Assembly: GCF_023703325.1 (NCBI RefSeq)
Contig: NZ_JAMQGM010000018.1
Location: 1-64,000 of the forward strand
Direction of reading: 5' to 3'
Origin: Streptomyces meridianus
GTDB taxonomy: Bacteria; Actinomycetota; Actinomycetes; Streptomycetales; Streptomycetaceae
Length of the DNA stretch: 64,000 nt
The notes under the pieces: generated by a model
Database searches by the model: none
What the model was told of the DNA's origin: nothing
The model's input: only the letters and a program-made list of their open reading frames with translations
Made by a program: the position numbers and the translations under genes
Shown here: positions 54,585 to 63,305 of the stretch, piece by piece
Layout: every line of letters starts with the position of its first letter
Position numbering within the stretch: the first letter of the stretch is position 1

Positions 54585-55301
54585 ATGTCGGAGGAGCGGG
54601 TGTTCTCCCCGGAGAAGCCGATCAGAGTCTTCCTGCTCGACGACCACGAGGTCGTCCGGCGCGGCCTGCAGGACCTGCTGGACGCCGAGCCGGACATCCA
54701 GGTGGTCGGCGAGGCCGGGACCATCGACCACGCGCTCGCCCGGGGGCCCGCGTTGCGTCCGCACGTGGCCGTACTCGACGTCCGGCTGCCCGACGGCAGC
54801 GGCATCGAGGTCTGCCGGGAGCTGCGCTCGCGCATGCCGGACCTGGCCTGCCTCATCCTCACGTCGTTCGACGACGACGACGCCCTGCTGAACGCGATCA
54901 TGGCGGGCGCCTCGGGATACGTGCTCAAGCAGATCACCGGATCCGACCTGGTCTCGGCGGTGCGCACCGTCGCCTCGGGCCAGTCGATGCTCGACGCGGC
55001 GACGACCACGCGGCTGATGAGCAGCCTGCGCGGTCCCGACGCCCGGGAGCAGGAGACCGACCAGCCGCTGGCCGGGCTTTCGCCGCGGGAGCGGGAGATC
55101 CTGGCTCTCATCGGCGAGGGGCTCACCAACCGGCAGATCGGCAGGAAGCTTTATCTGTCCGAGAAGACGGTGAAGAACCACATCTCGCGGCTGCTGGCGA
55201 AGCTGGGCGTGCAGCGACGCGTGCAGGCAGCGGTGATGGCGGCCGGCCTGGCCTCGGGCGGTTCGGGCCAGTCCCCGCCGGGCGGGGGCGCGGGCCGCTG
55301 A
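54585..55301 (+). CDS. osdR: NarL/DevR-type response regulator (OsdR/DosR-like)
   Basis: A 238-residue regulator. The receiver domain spans residues 13-130, with the acidic pair DD (19-20), phospho-acceptor Asp65 in [11 protein letters not shown] and the lysine in GYVLKQI. A LuxR helix-turn-helix follows at about 165-225 ([38 protein letters not shown]). It resembles M. tuberculosis DosR/DevR and S. coelicolor OsdR, which govern hypoxia and dormancy genes. Dormancy-type neighbours (universal stress, CBS, nitroreductase, the kinase below) support this. It is convergent with the kinase gene, 11 bases apart. Confidence 0.85.
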   Translation: MSEERVFSPEKPIRVFLLDDHEVVRRGLQDLLDAEPDIQVVGEAGTIDHALARGPALRPHVAVLDVRLPDGSGIEVCRELRSRMPDLACLILTSFDDDDALLNAIMAGASGYVLKQITGSDLVSAVRTVASGQSMLDAATTTRLMSSLRGPDAREQETDQPLAGLSPREREILALIGEGLTNRQIGRKLYLSEKTVKNHISRLLAKLGVQRRVQAAVMAAGLASGGSGQSPPGGGAGR

Positions 55302-55312
55302 GCTCCGCCGGG

Positions 55313-57028
55313 TCAGTCCCCGGGCAGCGGGACGGCCCACACCAGCCGGGTGCCACCACCGGACGGCTCTTCGAGACGGACGTCACCGCCGAGCGCCTGG
55401 GCCCGCTCGGAAATGTTGCGCAAGCCCCCGCGCGGAGTTCCGACGGCGATGCCCCGCCCGTTGTCCACGACGGTGAGCCGCAGCCCGTGGCCCGCGACCG
55501 CGAGGGAGATCTCTGCAGCGCTCGCCCGGGCATGCCGGGCAATGTTGGTCAGGGCCTCGCCGAGCACGGCGACCACGTGGTCGGCCATGTCGCGCGGAAC
55601 GTCCGTGTCGACCAGCCCCTCCATACGCAGAGCGGGGGTGAATCCCAGCTGGGGGACGGCCTCCTCGATCGACTCCGCCACCCGCACCCGCAGGCCCGGT
55701 TCGGTCGGCCCGCCCTCGTGCGTCCGCAGGCCGAAGATCGTGGACCGGATGATCTTAATGGTGGCGTCGAGGTCGTCCACGGCACGCTGCAGGCGTTCCG
55801 TCGCCTCCGGGTGCGCGACGAACCGCTGCATGCTCTGCAGTGTCATGCCCGTGGCGAACAGGCGCTGGATCGCCAGGTCGTGAAGGTCGCGGGCGATCCG
55901 GTCGCGGTCGGCCAGCAGCACCAGCTGCTCGGCGTCCCGCCTCCGCTCCGCCAGCTCCAGTGCCACCGCCGCCTGATCCGCGAACCCGAGCAGCGGGCCC
56001 GTCTCGGACTCGGTGAACACCGGCTCGCCCTGGGGCCGGGCCAGCAGCAGCACACCGCGCACGCCCTCGCCGGTGCCCATCGGCACGGCCACCGCCGGCC
56101 CCAGGCCCGCCCATCGCCGGGGCCCCACCGTGATGCGGGGATCGTGCTCGATGTCCGTCGTGGTGACGGTCTCGCCGGTGATGAACGCGGCCCCCATGAA
56201 GGAGCCCTCGCACGGGGTCACCAGGCTCAGATGGCGCTCGGCCGCGAATCCGACGGCTCGTGCCACCTGCAGCTCCTGGGCTCCCTCGACCGGCAGCGCG
56301 ACCACGGCCAGGGCCGCGGAGCTGATGTGCCGGGCGCTGTTGACGATGAGTTCGAGCACCTGGGACTGGGGCGCACCCGAGAGCAGGCTGCTGGTCACCT
56401 CCGTGCTGGCCTTCAGCCAGCGTTCGCGGCGGCGCGCCTCCTCGTACATCCGAGCGTTCTCGATCGCCACGCCGGCGGCGACGGCCAGGGTGGAGACGAC
56501 CGCCTCGTCCTCGGCGTCGAACTCCTTGGCGGTGCGCTTCTCGGTCAGGTAGAGGTTGCCGAAGACCTCGTCCCGCACCCGGATGGGGACGCCGAGGAAG
56601 GAGTGCATCGGCGGGTGGTTCTCCGGGATGCCGTAGGAGGCGGCGTGCTCGGAGAGCTCCGCGAGCCGCAACGGTTCGGGGTGACGGATCAGCTCGCCGA
56701 GGATGCCGTGTCCGGCCGGGAGCGGGCCGATCGCCTCGACCTGCTCCTCGCTCATACCGACCGGGATGAACTGGGCGAGTGTCCGGTGGTCCTCGCCGAT
56801 CACCCCCAGGGCGCCGTACCCGGCGTCCACCAGGACCACGGCGGCCTCGACGATCCGCTGGAGCACCTCGGGCAGATCGAGCTCCTGTCCCACGGAGACG
56901 ACCGCCTCGAGCAGCCCGTGCACCCGGTCCCGCGTGCCGCGAACCTCGTCGATACGAGCCTGCAGCTCCTCGAGGAGGTCGTCGAGCCGCAGGCGCGGCA
57001 GCGACCCGGAGCCCGCTACGCCTTCCAC
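55313..57028 (-). CDS. osdK: Two-GAF sensor histidine kinase (OsdK/DevS-like)
   Basis: A 571-residue cytoplasmic kinase. GAF-A is at about 50-195 (AGYGALGVIGED, HPPMHSFLGVPIRVRDEVFG) and GAF-B at about 215-365. A HisKA_3 dimerisation segment has phospho-acceptor His383 in RDRIARDLHDLAIQRLFATG, and an HATPase domain has GEALTNIARHARAS and VVDNGRGIAVG. This is the DevS/DosT architecture. Mycobacterial DevS binds haem in GAF-A; His138 and His142 are candidates here, but haem binding is inference. GTG start with GGGGA upstream. It lies downstream of a GH65 gene on the same strand. Confidence 0.87.
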   Translation of the reverse strand: MEGVAGSGSLPRLRLDDLLEELQARIDEVRGTRDRVHGLLEAVVSVGQELDLPEVLQRIVEAAVVLVDAGYGALGVIGEDHRTLAQFIPVGMSEEQVEAIGPLPAGHGILGELIRHPEPLRLAELSEHAASYGIPENHPPMHSFLGVPIRVRDEVFGNLYLTEKRTAKEFDAEDEAVVSTLAVAAGVAIENARMYEEARRRERWLKASTEVTSSLLSGAPQSQVLELIVNSARHISSAALAVVALPVEGAQELQVARAVGFAAERHLSLVTPCEGSFMGAAFITGETVTTTDIEHDPRITVGPRRWAGLGPAVAVPMGTGEGVRGVLLLARPQGEPVFTESETGPLLGFADQAAVALELAERRRDAEQLVLLADRDRIARDLHDLAIQRLFATGMTLQSMQRFVAHPEATERLQRAVDDLDATIKIIRSTIFGLRTHEGGPTEPGLRVRVAESIEEAVPQLGFTPALRMEGLVDTDVPRDMADHVVAVLGEALTNIARHARASAAEISLAVAGHGLRLTVVDNGRGIAVGTPRGGLRNISERAQALGGDVRLEEPSGGGTRLVWAVPLPGD

Positions 57029-57116
57029 GCCACCGGTCCCCTTTCTGCAGGTTCCCCGCCCAGGTTCCCGAAGGGCAGCCGACCGGCTTCCCGTTTCACA
57101 GTATCCAGCGGACGGC

Positions 57117-59546
57117 TCAAGGGCGCGGCAAGCGCAGGGTGCGAGCCTCCCCAGGGGCGATGGTGACACTCTGACCTGGGAGAACGACCAGAATGGGATC
57201 GCTGTCGGAGTCGGGGACGCTGATCCGCAGCCGGTGGCCGCGCAGCCGAACCCCCACACCCCAGTGGCCGCGGTAGCGCAGGGAGAACCGGAACTCCGGG
57301 AGCTCCGGCAGCGGCGCCGGGTCGAAGGCGAGGGCCCCACCGCGCGGCTCCATCCCGGTCAGCCCCCGCTGGACGAGGTCCAGCGTCCCCGCCATGGCAC
57401 CCAGATGGATGCCCTCACCGGTGGTCCCTCCCTCCACGTCGCACACGTCGGTCTCGAGCGCCCTGCGGCAGTAGTCCCAGGCGTCGGTGCGCCGGGCCTG
57501 CGCGAGCACCCGTCCGTGCACGAGACCGCTGAGCGTCGAACCATGACTGGTGCGGTCCAGGTAGTAGTCGACGGTGCGGCGCCAGGTCGGGGCGTCGAGC
57601 CGGTATCCGAGCCGCTCGAAGAGGGCGGACAGCTCTGCGGGCCGGAACAGGTATCCGAGCATCAGGACGTCGGCCTGTTTCGAGGCCCGGTAGCGGTTCA
57701 CCGAATCGCCCTCGGCCTCCAGGATGCGGTCCAGCCGGCGGATGTCGCCGTAGCGCTCCCGGTAGCTCTCCCAGTCCAGTTCGGCGAGCCGCTCGTAGCC
57801 GTCGAACTGGCTGACGACGGAGTCGTGAAAGGGAACGTGCAGGGTGCGGGAGACCTCGTCCCACCGTTCGAGTTCGTCGAGTGCGATGCCGAGCCGCTCG
57901 GACAGTTCCTGGCGGCGTCGCGCGGGCAGGTCCCGCATCAGCCGGACGGCGCGCTCGAGAACCCAGGCGGCCATGACGTTGGTGTAGGCGTTGTCGTCCA
58001 GACCGGGCTCCGTGCTGCCGGGGTAGGCGTCGTGGTACTCGTCCGGCCCGATCACGCCGCGGAGCCGGTGGCGCCCGAGGGAGGCGTCGAAGTCGGCGCC
58101 GGAGGCCCAGAACCGGGCGATCTGGAGCAGCATCTCGGCGCCTTCGGTGTGCAGGAACTCGGTGTCACCCGTGGCCTCGCAGTACTGCCACACGTTGTAC
58201 GCCACCGCGGAGCCGACGTGGCGCTGCAGCCGCGAACGGTCGGGAAGCCAGTGCCCGGAGCGCGGATTGAGGTGGAGGCACGGGGTCTCCTCACGGCCGT
58301 CGCTCCCGCTCTGCCAGGGGTACATGGCACCGGCCCGGCCGATTTCCCGGGCCGCCCGGGAGGCGGCCGGCAGCCTGCGGTGGCGGTAGCGCAGCAGAGC
58401 CCGCGAGACCTCCGGGAAGTGGAGGTTCAGATACGGCAGGACGAACAGCTCGTCCCAGAAGACGTGGCCCCGGTAGGCCTCACCGTGCAGGCCCCGGGCC
58501 GGAACGCCCGCGTCCGTGTCGACGGTGTGCGGCGACAGCGTCTGGAGCACGTGGAACAGGTGCAGGCGCAGGACGCGGCCGGCCTCGCCGGGCACCTCGA
58601 TCGCGGCCCGCTGCCACAGGTGCTCCCAGGCGGTGACGTGCGACGCCAGCAGCGCCGGATAGTCCGGCGCGGCGTCCGCGTGGACCAGTGCGCTGCCGAG
58701 CGGGTCGCTGATGGCCCGGTCGCGGGAGGTGTGCAGAGCGACGGTCTTGTCGACGGTGACCGGGCTCCCCGGCGCCAGCGGGACCACCACGGTCCGCGCC
58801 GCCGAGTCCCGGGCCCGGCTCAACCGGGACGAGGTGGGTTCGGCACCGGTCACCGTGGTGCGCGCGGCCATCCCGATGCGGATGTCCGAGGTCGTGGTGC
58901 GGCAGCGCAGCCACACGGTTCCCGGCTCCTGCGCCCCGGTGTGCACATGTGTCAGATGACGGTCGGCGAGGTCCCGGTAGCGGGCGACGTTTCCGTTGGT
59001 GACCGCGCCGTCGAGGCGGGACTCCACCTCGAGGTCGCCGGCCCAGTCCTCCGCGGTGAACACCGTCCGCAGGGCGGCCAGATGGGGCGTCCCCATGTGC
59101 ACCAGCCGCTGCTGTTCGACCGCCAGGACACGTCCGTGGCCGTCCCGGAGGCGGAACCGGCGGGTCAGGAGTCCCCGGCGCAGGTCGAGGGTCTGGCGTT
59201 GGTCCAGCAGGGCTCCCGATCCGGCGGAGAGCCAGGGGCCGGGCCCACCAGGGACTGCCTCGCCGGAGCCGTGGCGCCCGGCGTCGCACGGACGGAACCG
59301 CAGGGGAAGCCAGTTGGGCAGGTTGACCAGGTCCTCGTTCTCGACCTGTTGTCCGGCGACGGTCGAGGTGAGCCGGTTGTAGCAGCCGGCCGCGTAGGTG
59401 CCGGGGTAGTGCACGTCGTCCGCCCCCTCCTCGGGCGCTGCGCCGCGGGTGGCGAAACGCCCGTTGCCGAGGGTGCACAGGGCCTCCCGCAGGCGCTCGG
59501 CACCGGGGTCGTAGCCCTCGTACTCCCACGTCCAGTAATCCGCCAC
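57117..59546 (-). CDS. Glycoside hydrolase family 65 protein (trehalose/maltose/kojibiose phosphorylase-like)
   Basis: An 809-residue GH65 enzyme. The N-terminal beta-sandwich spans about 1-270, followed by the (alpha/alpha)6 barrel with HGEAYRGHVFWDELFVLPYL and the catalytic acid Glu503 in VIGPDEYHDAYPG. Phosphate-binding residues are in RTSHGSTLSGLVHG, then EGIHLGAMAGTLDLVQRG, and a C-terminal sandwich. It phosphorolyses an alpha-glucobiose, or possibly hydrolyses it, feeding glucose phosphates into metabolism. No beta-phosphoglucomutase gene adjoins it. It is 15 bases after the stress-protein gene, with which it likely forms an operon. Confidence 0.9.
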   Translation of the reverse strand: MADYWTWEYEGYDPGAERLREALCTLGNGRFATRGAAPEEGADDVHYPGTYAAGCYNRLTSTVAGQQVENEDLVNLPNWLPLRFRPCDAGRHGSGEAVPGGPGPWLSAGSGALLDQRQTLDLRRGLLTRRFRLRDGHGRVLAVEQQRLVHMGTPHLAALRTVFTAEDWAGDLEVESRLDGAVTNGNVARYRDLADRHLTHVHTGAQEPGTVWLRCRTTTSDIRIGMAARTTVTGAEPTSSRLSRARDSAARTVVVPLAPGSPVTVDKTVALHTSRDRAISDPLGSALVHADAAPDYPALLASHVTAWEHLWQRAAIEVPGEAGRVLRLHLFHVLQTLSPHTVDTDAGVPARGLHGEAYRGHVFWDELFVLPYLNLHFPEVSRALLRYRHRRLPAASRAAREIGRAGAMYPWQSGSDGREETPCLHLNPRSGHWLPDRSRLQRHVGSAVAYNVWQYCEATGDTEFLHTEGAEMLLQIARFWASGADFDASLGRHRLRGVIGPDEYHDAYPGSTEPGLDDNAYTNVMAAWVLERAVRLMRDLPARRRQELSERLGIALDELERWDEVSRTLHVPFHDSVVSQFDGYERLAELDWESYRERYGDIRRLDRILEAEGDSVNRYRASKQADVLMLGYLFRPAELSALFERLGYRLDAPTWRRTVDYYLDRTSHGSTLSGLVHGRVLAQARRTDAWDYCRRALETDVCDVEGGTTGEGIHLGAMAGTLDLVQRGLTGMEPRGGALAFDPAPLPELPEFRFSLRYRGHWGVGVRLRGHRLRISVPDSDSDPILVVLPGQSVTIAPGEARTLRLPRP

Positions 59547-59561
59547 GTCGAGGCCGTCCCC

Positions 59562-60422
59562 TCAGACCGACCGGGGGACGACAGCGACCGGACACGAGGC
59601 ATGGTGCAGCACGGTGTGGCCGGCCCGGCCGAGTTGCAGCCCGGTGCGGTCCCCGGTGCGCGTCGCACCGACCACCAGGAGGTCGGATGCGGCCGATGCC
59701 CCGAGGAGCACCTTGCCGACCGGCCCCTCGGCGACCTCCCGGTGCAGGGTGGCGGGGCTCCGTTCGGGCAGGGACACGCCGACGGCCGCGGTCAGGGCCT
59801 CCGAGGCCAGTTCCTCGTGGGCCACGTGCGGTCCGCCCGTGAGCAGCGGGTGGTACTGGGCGTGATGGGCCGGGGCCCGCCAGGCGCGGACTGCGTGCAG
59901 CTCGCAGCCGCGTGCCTCGGCCTCTTCGACGGCGAAGCGCATCACGGCCGCGTCCGCCGAGGCGTCGCCCACACCGAGGGTGATCCGGTGGAAGGTCCCG
60001 TGGACGGACCGTTCCGTGCCGCGCACGACGATCACGGGGCAGTGGGCCCGGGCCGACACCGTCAGGCTCACCGAGCCGAGAAGCAGTCCGGCGAGGGTGC
60101 CGTGGCCGCGGCTCCCGGTGACGAGCGCCCGGGTCCGGCGGTCCTCGTCGAGAAGGGCGTCCACGGGGTCGGCGGCGATCACGACACCCTCGACCTGCAC
60201 CGGACGGCAGGCCCTGCGGGCGCGTTCCACAGCCGCGTCGACGATGTACTGCGCAGCGTCCAGGCCGGCGTGGCCCGGATCCGCGCTCCCGTGGCGATCG
60301 TGGAAGGCGGCGTGGACCAGACGGAGAGCGGCACCGTGACGGGCAGCCTCCGCCACGGCCCAGTCGAGGGCCCGCAGACTGCCGGCGGAGCCGTCCACGC
60401 CGACCACCAGAGGCCTCTGCAT
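59562..60422 (-). CDS. Tandem universal stress protein
   Basis: A 286-residue protein of two UspA domains. Domain 1 (about 3-142) has VVGVDGSAGSLRALDWAV and the ATP-binding GSRGHGTLAGLLLGSVS pattern. Domain 2 (about 148-284) starts RITLGVGDASADAAVM and ends VGATRTGDRTGLQLG, where the G-S/T motif is less complete. The family is prominent in dormancy regulons. ATG at 60422 with GGGAAGG upstream is preferred over a GTG three codons earlier. It heads the GH65 operon, and a DosR-like box lies 106 bases upstream. Confidence 0.92.
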   Translation of the reverse strand: MQRPLVVGVDGSAGSLRALDWAVAEAARHGAALRLVHAAFHDRHGSADPGHAGLDAAQYIVDAAVERARRACRPVQVEGVVIAADPVDALLDEDRRTRALVTGSRGHGTLAGLLLGSVSLTVSARAHCPVIVVRGTERSVHGTFHRITLGVGDASADAAVMRFAVEEAEARGCELHAVRAWRAPAHHAQYHPLLTGGPHVAHEELASEALTAAVGVSLPERSPATLHREVAEGPVGKVLLGASAASDLLVVGATRTGDRTGLQLGRAGHTVLHHASCPVAVVPRSV

Positions 60423-60527
60423 CCTTCCCACCGCCTCTCGGGGGCCACCGAAGTACCGATCCCCCGCCGGGACTTCTTCACCGTGGCACCGGCGTGGCCC
60501 GGCGGGCGAGGGGCGGGTCGGCCCCGT

Positions 60528-60547
60528 TTGGGGACCTTCGGCCCCAG
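60528..60547. promoter_or_regulatory. DosR/OsdR-like box between USP and CBS genes
   Basis: TTGGGGACCTTCGGCCCCAG matches 16 of 20 positions of the mycobacterial DosR consensus TTSGGGACTWWAGTCCCSAA and lies in the divergent gap between the stress-protein operon and the CBS-BON gene. The regulator gene is 5 kb away in this window. Confidence 0.65.
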
Positions 60548-60685
60548 GTGCGGGGCCGGACCCGCCGGGAGGCTGGAGGCAGGCGGGCGGCGCAGGACCG
60601 GCTCCGGCCGGACGCCCGGCCCCGGGCCCCGGCCCCGCGGCATGGTGGGCGTCCGCGGCCGGGTCCCGAGTGAGGAGAGACGGCC

Positions 60686-61357
60686 ATGAGGCATCGCGCG
60701 GTGGGGAGTCTGATGGCGGGCGATGTGGTGACCGTTACCGCTCCGACGCCGTCGTCCGCATCGGCCGATCTGATGGAGGAGCACCGCATCAACGGTCTTC
60801 CGGTGGTGGATGCCGACGACCGGGTGGTGGGCATGCTCTCCGCCAGCGATCTGCGCCGCCTGCGGACCTCCGAGGAGGATGTCCGGCGGGGTGACGGGAG
60901 GCGCGGCCGGCTGCCCCGGGCAGTCCGCCGGCCCGGGAAGCCCGCGGCGCGCACGGCCCGGGGCCGGCGGACGACGGGGGATGTGATGACCGTTCCGGCA
61001 ATCGTCGTCCACGCCGAGGAGAGCATCGCGGAGGTGGCCAGGACGATGGCGGGCCGTGGCGTGGAGCGGCTGCCCGTCGTCGACGAGGAGGACCGGCTCG
61101 TCGGTATCGTGACGCGCCGCGATCTGATGGAGGTCTTCCTGCGGCCCGACGGGGAGATCCGCGGCGAGGTGACCGAGACGGTCCTCGGGCAGACCCTGGG
61201 GCTCCCCTCCGACGCCGTCGACGTCCGGGTCGCCGACGGCGTGGTGACGCTGAAGGGCCGTCTGGGACGGGCGGGCGAACTCCCGGTCCTGCTCCGGCTG
61301 GTGCAGCAGGTCGACGGGGTCGTGTCGGTGGTCGACGAACTGACTGCGTCCGGCTGA
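60686..61357 (+). CDS. CBS-pair and BON domain protein
   Basis: A 223-residue protein. The first CBS motif (residues about 8-65, AGDVVTVTAPTPSSAS, GLPVVDADDRVVGMLSASDL) is followed by an arginine-rich linker (66-95), a second CBS motif (about 97-155, GDVMTVPAIVVHAEESI) and a short BON domain at the C-terminus (160-220, VRVADGVVTLKGRLG). CBS pairs bind adenine nucleotides. Such proteins are frequent in Streptomyces and mycobacterial hypoxia regulons. It ends at a strong hairpin. Confidence 0.9.
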   Translation: MRHRAVGSLMAGDVVTVTAPTPSSASADLMEEHRINGLPVVDADDRVVGMLSASDLRRLRTSEEDVRRGDGRRGRLPRAVRRPGKPAARTARGRRTTGDVMTVPAIVVHAEESIAEVARTMAGRGVERLPVVDEEDRLVGIVTRRDLMEVFLRPDGEIRGEVTETVLGQTLGLPSDAVDVRVADGVVTLKGRLGRAGELPVLLRLVQQVDGVVSVVDELTASG

Positions 61358-61408
61358 CGACCGCGGAACCGTTGCCGCAGTCATGCCCGGGCGCACCGCG
61401 CGCAGGGC

Positions 61409-61447
61409 GGCCGTCACGGAAAGCCGTCGAGGGTTTCCGTGACGGCC
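61409..61447. terminator. Convergent terminator between the CBS and nitroreductase genes
   Basis: A perfect 14-bp stem GGCCGTCACGGAAA / TTTCCGTGACGGCC with an 11-base loop; the T run on one side also provides a short U-tract. Confidence 0.87.
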
Positions 61448-61474
61448 CGTTCCGGCGGGCGCAGGCCCTCAGGC

Positions 61475-62470
61475 TCAGGCAGTGCCGGAGATGTCCAGCA
61501 CCTCGCTCACCGGCCGCCGCGGGGTCGGCGTGCCGGGCGGTCCGTATCCCAGGCGCAGGACCACTTGGACGTGTCCGGTCCCGGTCACCGGTTCCCGCAG
61601 CATCCAGCGCAGATCCGGCCACTCGACGGCCTGAGTGGCGAACGAAGTGCTCAGACCGTCGAGTGTGGCGAGCAGCAGCACGCGCTCCATCGCCTGCCCG
61701 GCGGCCATCCAGTCCGGGGGGCCGTCCCGCTCCGTGCTCAGCAGCACCAGGTGCGGGGAGGTCTCGAAATCGGCCGCCGGACGTCCGGGAACGGTGCGCC
61801 GGCCGGCGAAGTCGCGGACCGGCGCCCGGCCGCCCCGCATCCGTGGCCCGAAGGCATCCTGCGGGACCCCGTCGCTCGCCCGGTGGCCGGTCTCGCCGCC
61901 GGGCCGCGTCCAGTGGGCGAGGTCCTCGTCGCGTTCGGCGTCCATGTAGTCGTAGGCCTCGGCGTCCGTGGTGGCAGCGAGCACGGCCTGCAGATGCGGC
62001 CCGGTGGCGAAGTCCAGCCGTACGCCCTCCTGCCGCGCGGTCTCCCGCAAAGCGGTCTCCACATCGCGGGGGATTCTCCGCTCCTCGAAGGGGTTGCGGC
62101 TGGTGTGCCGGAGCCCGATGGCCGGGTACAGGGTGGCCAGCACGCCGGGCCGGGCGGCCGGGACGACGCGCACCAGGGCCAGCAGCGCGGGGTCGCCCGC
62201 GTCCGGGAACAGCACGGTGTCGGCCGCCCACCCATGGTCTGCCAGGGCCACCCGAAGGTTCAGCAGGGCGGCGGCACAGCCGAGATGCAGGGCCCGGCCC
62301 TCGGGGTCGGCATGCGGGATGGTCCGGTCGAGGTCGGCCCGCAGCTGGAACGTCCGGCTGCCCCGGGCGTACCGGAAACGCCACGGCTGCGCGTTGTGCA
62401 TCGACGGGGCGGCAACGGCTGCGGCGACGAGATCGCTCACCGTGCGGTCGTCGAGTGGTCTCTGGGGCAC
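61475..62470 (-). CDS. Nitroreductase-family protein (Acg-like)
   Basis: A 331-residue protein of the nitroreductase superfamily, in the long two-half form of M. tuberculosis Acg (Rv2032), a DosR-regulon protein. The N-terminal half has AAVAAPSMHNAQPWRFRY, the FMN-contacting motif; the second half has GQAMERVLLLATLDGLSTSF and VQVVLRLGYGPPGTPTPRRP. Acg-type proteins may sequester FMN rather than reduce substrates. GTG at 62470 with GGAGGGAAC directly upstream. It is divergent from the cyclic-nucleotide-binding gene. Confidence 0.88.
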   Translation of the reverse strand: MPQRPLDDRTVSDLVAAAVAAPSMHNAQPWRFRYARGSRTFQLRADLDRTIPHADPEGRALHLGCAAALLNLRVALADHGWAADTVLFPDAGDPALLALVRVVPAARPGVLATLYPAIGLRHTSRNPFEERRIPRDVETALRETARQEGVRLDFATGPHLQAVLAATTDAEAYDYMDAERDEDLAHWTRPGGETGHRASDGVPQDAFGPRMRGGRAPVRDFAGRRTVPGRPAADFETSPHLVLLSTERDGPPDWMAAGQAMERVLLLATLDGLSTSFATQAVEWPDLRWMLREPVTGTGHVQVVLRLGYGPPGTPTPRRPVSEVLDISGTA

Positions 62471-62534
62471 GTTCCCTCCGGCACCGGCGGGGCGGCAGGT
62501 CCCTTTCCACCGTGCCGCGCGGGGTCGGCGGCGG

Positions 62535-62554
62535 CTGGGGCCGAACGTCCCCGG
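62535..62554. promoter_or_regulatory. Second DosR/OsdR-like box (nitroreductase / CNB promoter)
   Basis: CTGGGGCCGAACGTCCCCGG matches 14 of 20 positions of the DosR consensus, with an exact GTCCC half. A further dyad GGACC-GGTC-GGTCC lies at 62609-62622 in the same divergent gap. One or both may bind OsdR. Confidence 0.5.
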
Positions 62555-62708
62555 CCCGCGGCCGTCCGGTGCAACGGGTGCCCTTCCGGGCCGGCCGCGC
62601 ACCGGACGGGACCGGTCGGTCCGGGGATGGGCCGTGCGGCCCATGACCCGCCTGTCCGGGCGGCCGCACGATGGGGAGGACGCCGGGGTCGAGGACGGAG
62701 GTCTGATC

Positions 62709-63167
62709 ATGACGAGGCATGGTGTGCTGCGTGCTCTTCCGGCGAACCGCCGTGACCGGTTCATGGCCCTGGCGAAGGAGGTGTCCTTCCCGGAGGAGAC
62801 CCGCATCGCCGAGGAGGGCAGCCCGGCCGACCGGTTCTGGATCATCCACACCGGCAATGTGGCGCTGGACATCAGCGTCCCGGGGCGGCGTCCGGTGGTG
62901 GTCGAGACCATCGGCATGGGAGAACTGCTCGGCTGGTCCTGGCTGTTCCCGCCCCGCCTGTGGCACCTCGGAGCGGAGGCCACCAGCCCGGTGCGCGCGT
63001 GGGAGTTCGACGCCACGGCCGTGCGGGAACTGTGCGACGAGGACCCGGTCCTGGGCCGGGCACTGATCACCTACATCGCGCACATCATCGCGGACCGCCT
63101 GATGGCCGCGCGGACCCGGCTCGTCGATCTGTACGGCCCGTACCGAGCGGGTGCGATACACCGCTGA
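62709..63167 (+). CDS. Stand-alone cyclic-nucleotide-binding domain protein
   Basis: A 152-residue protein consisting almost wholly of a Crp-type cNMP-binding beta-roll: EVSFPEETRIAEEGSPADRF, IIHTGNVALDISVPGRRPVV, ETIGMGELLGWSWLF. A C-helix follows but no helix-turn-helix. The phosphate-binding cassette is only partly canonical (GMGELLGWSWL instead of GELALL-type), so ligand binding is unsure. It may work as a protein-protein modulator. ATG at 62709 has GGAGGT upstream. It shares a promoter region with the Acg-like gene. Confidence 0.88.
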   Translation: MTRHGVLRALPANRRDRFMALAKEVSFPEETRIAEEGSPADRFWIIHTGNVALDISVPGRRPVVVETIGMGELLGWSWLFPPRLWHLGAEATSPVRAWEFDATAVRELCDEDPVLGRALITYIAHIIADRLMAARTRLVDLYGPYRAGAIHR

Positions 63168-63305
63168 AACGCCGGCCCCGCGACTCGACGGCACGCCCCT
63201 TCCGGCGCAGGCACCGCCGGTCCACGGCCGTGGTCCCGCGGCCCGGGCGTCGGTCCGGCGAGGTCCCTCGGCGTGGGCGTCCGGCCGGGTCCTGCCGCAG
63301 CCGGC

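Noticed and set aside
56703..60689. 1328-codon plus-strand frame opposite the kinase, GH65 and USP genes
   Set aside because: No domain or start signal; three well-defined families lie on the other strand.
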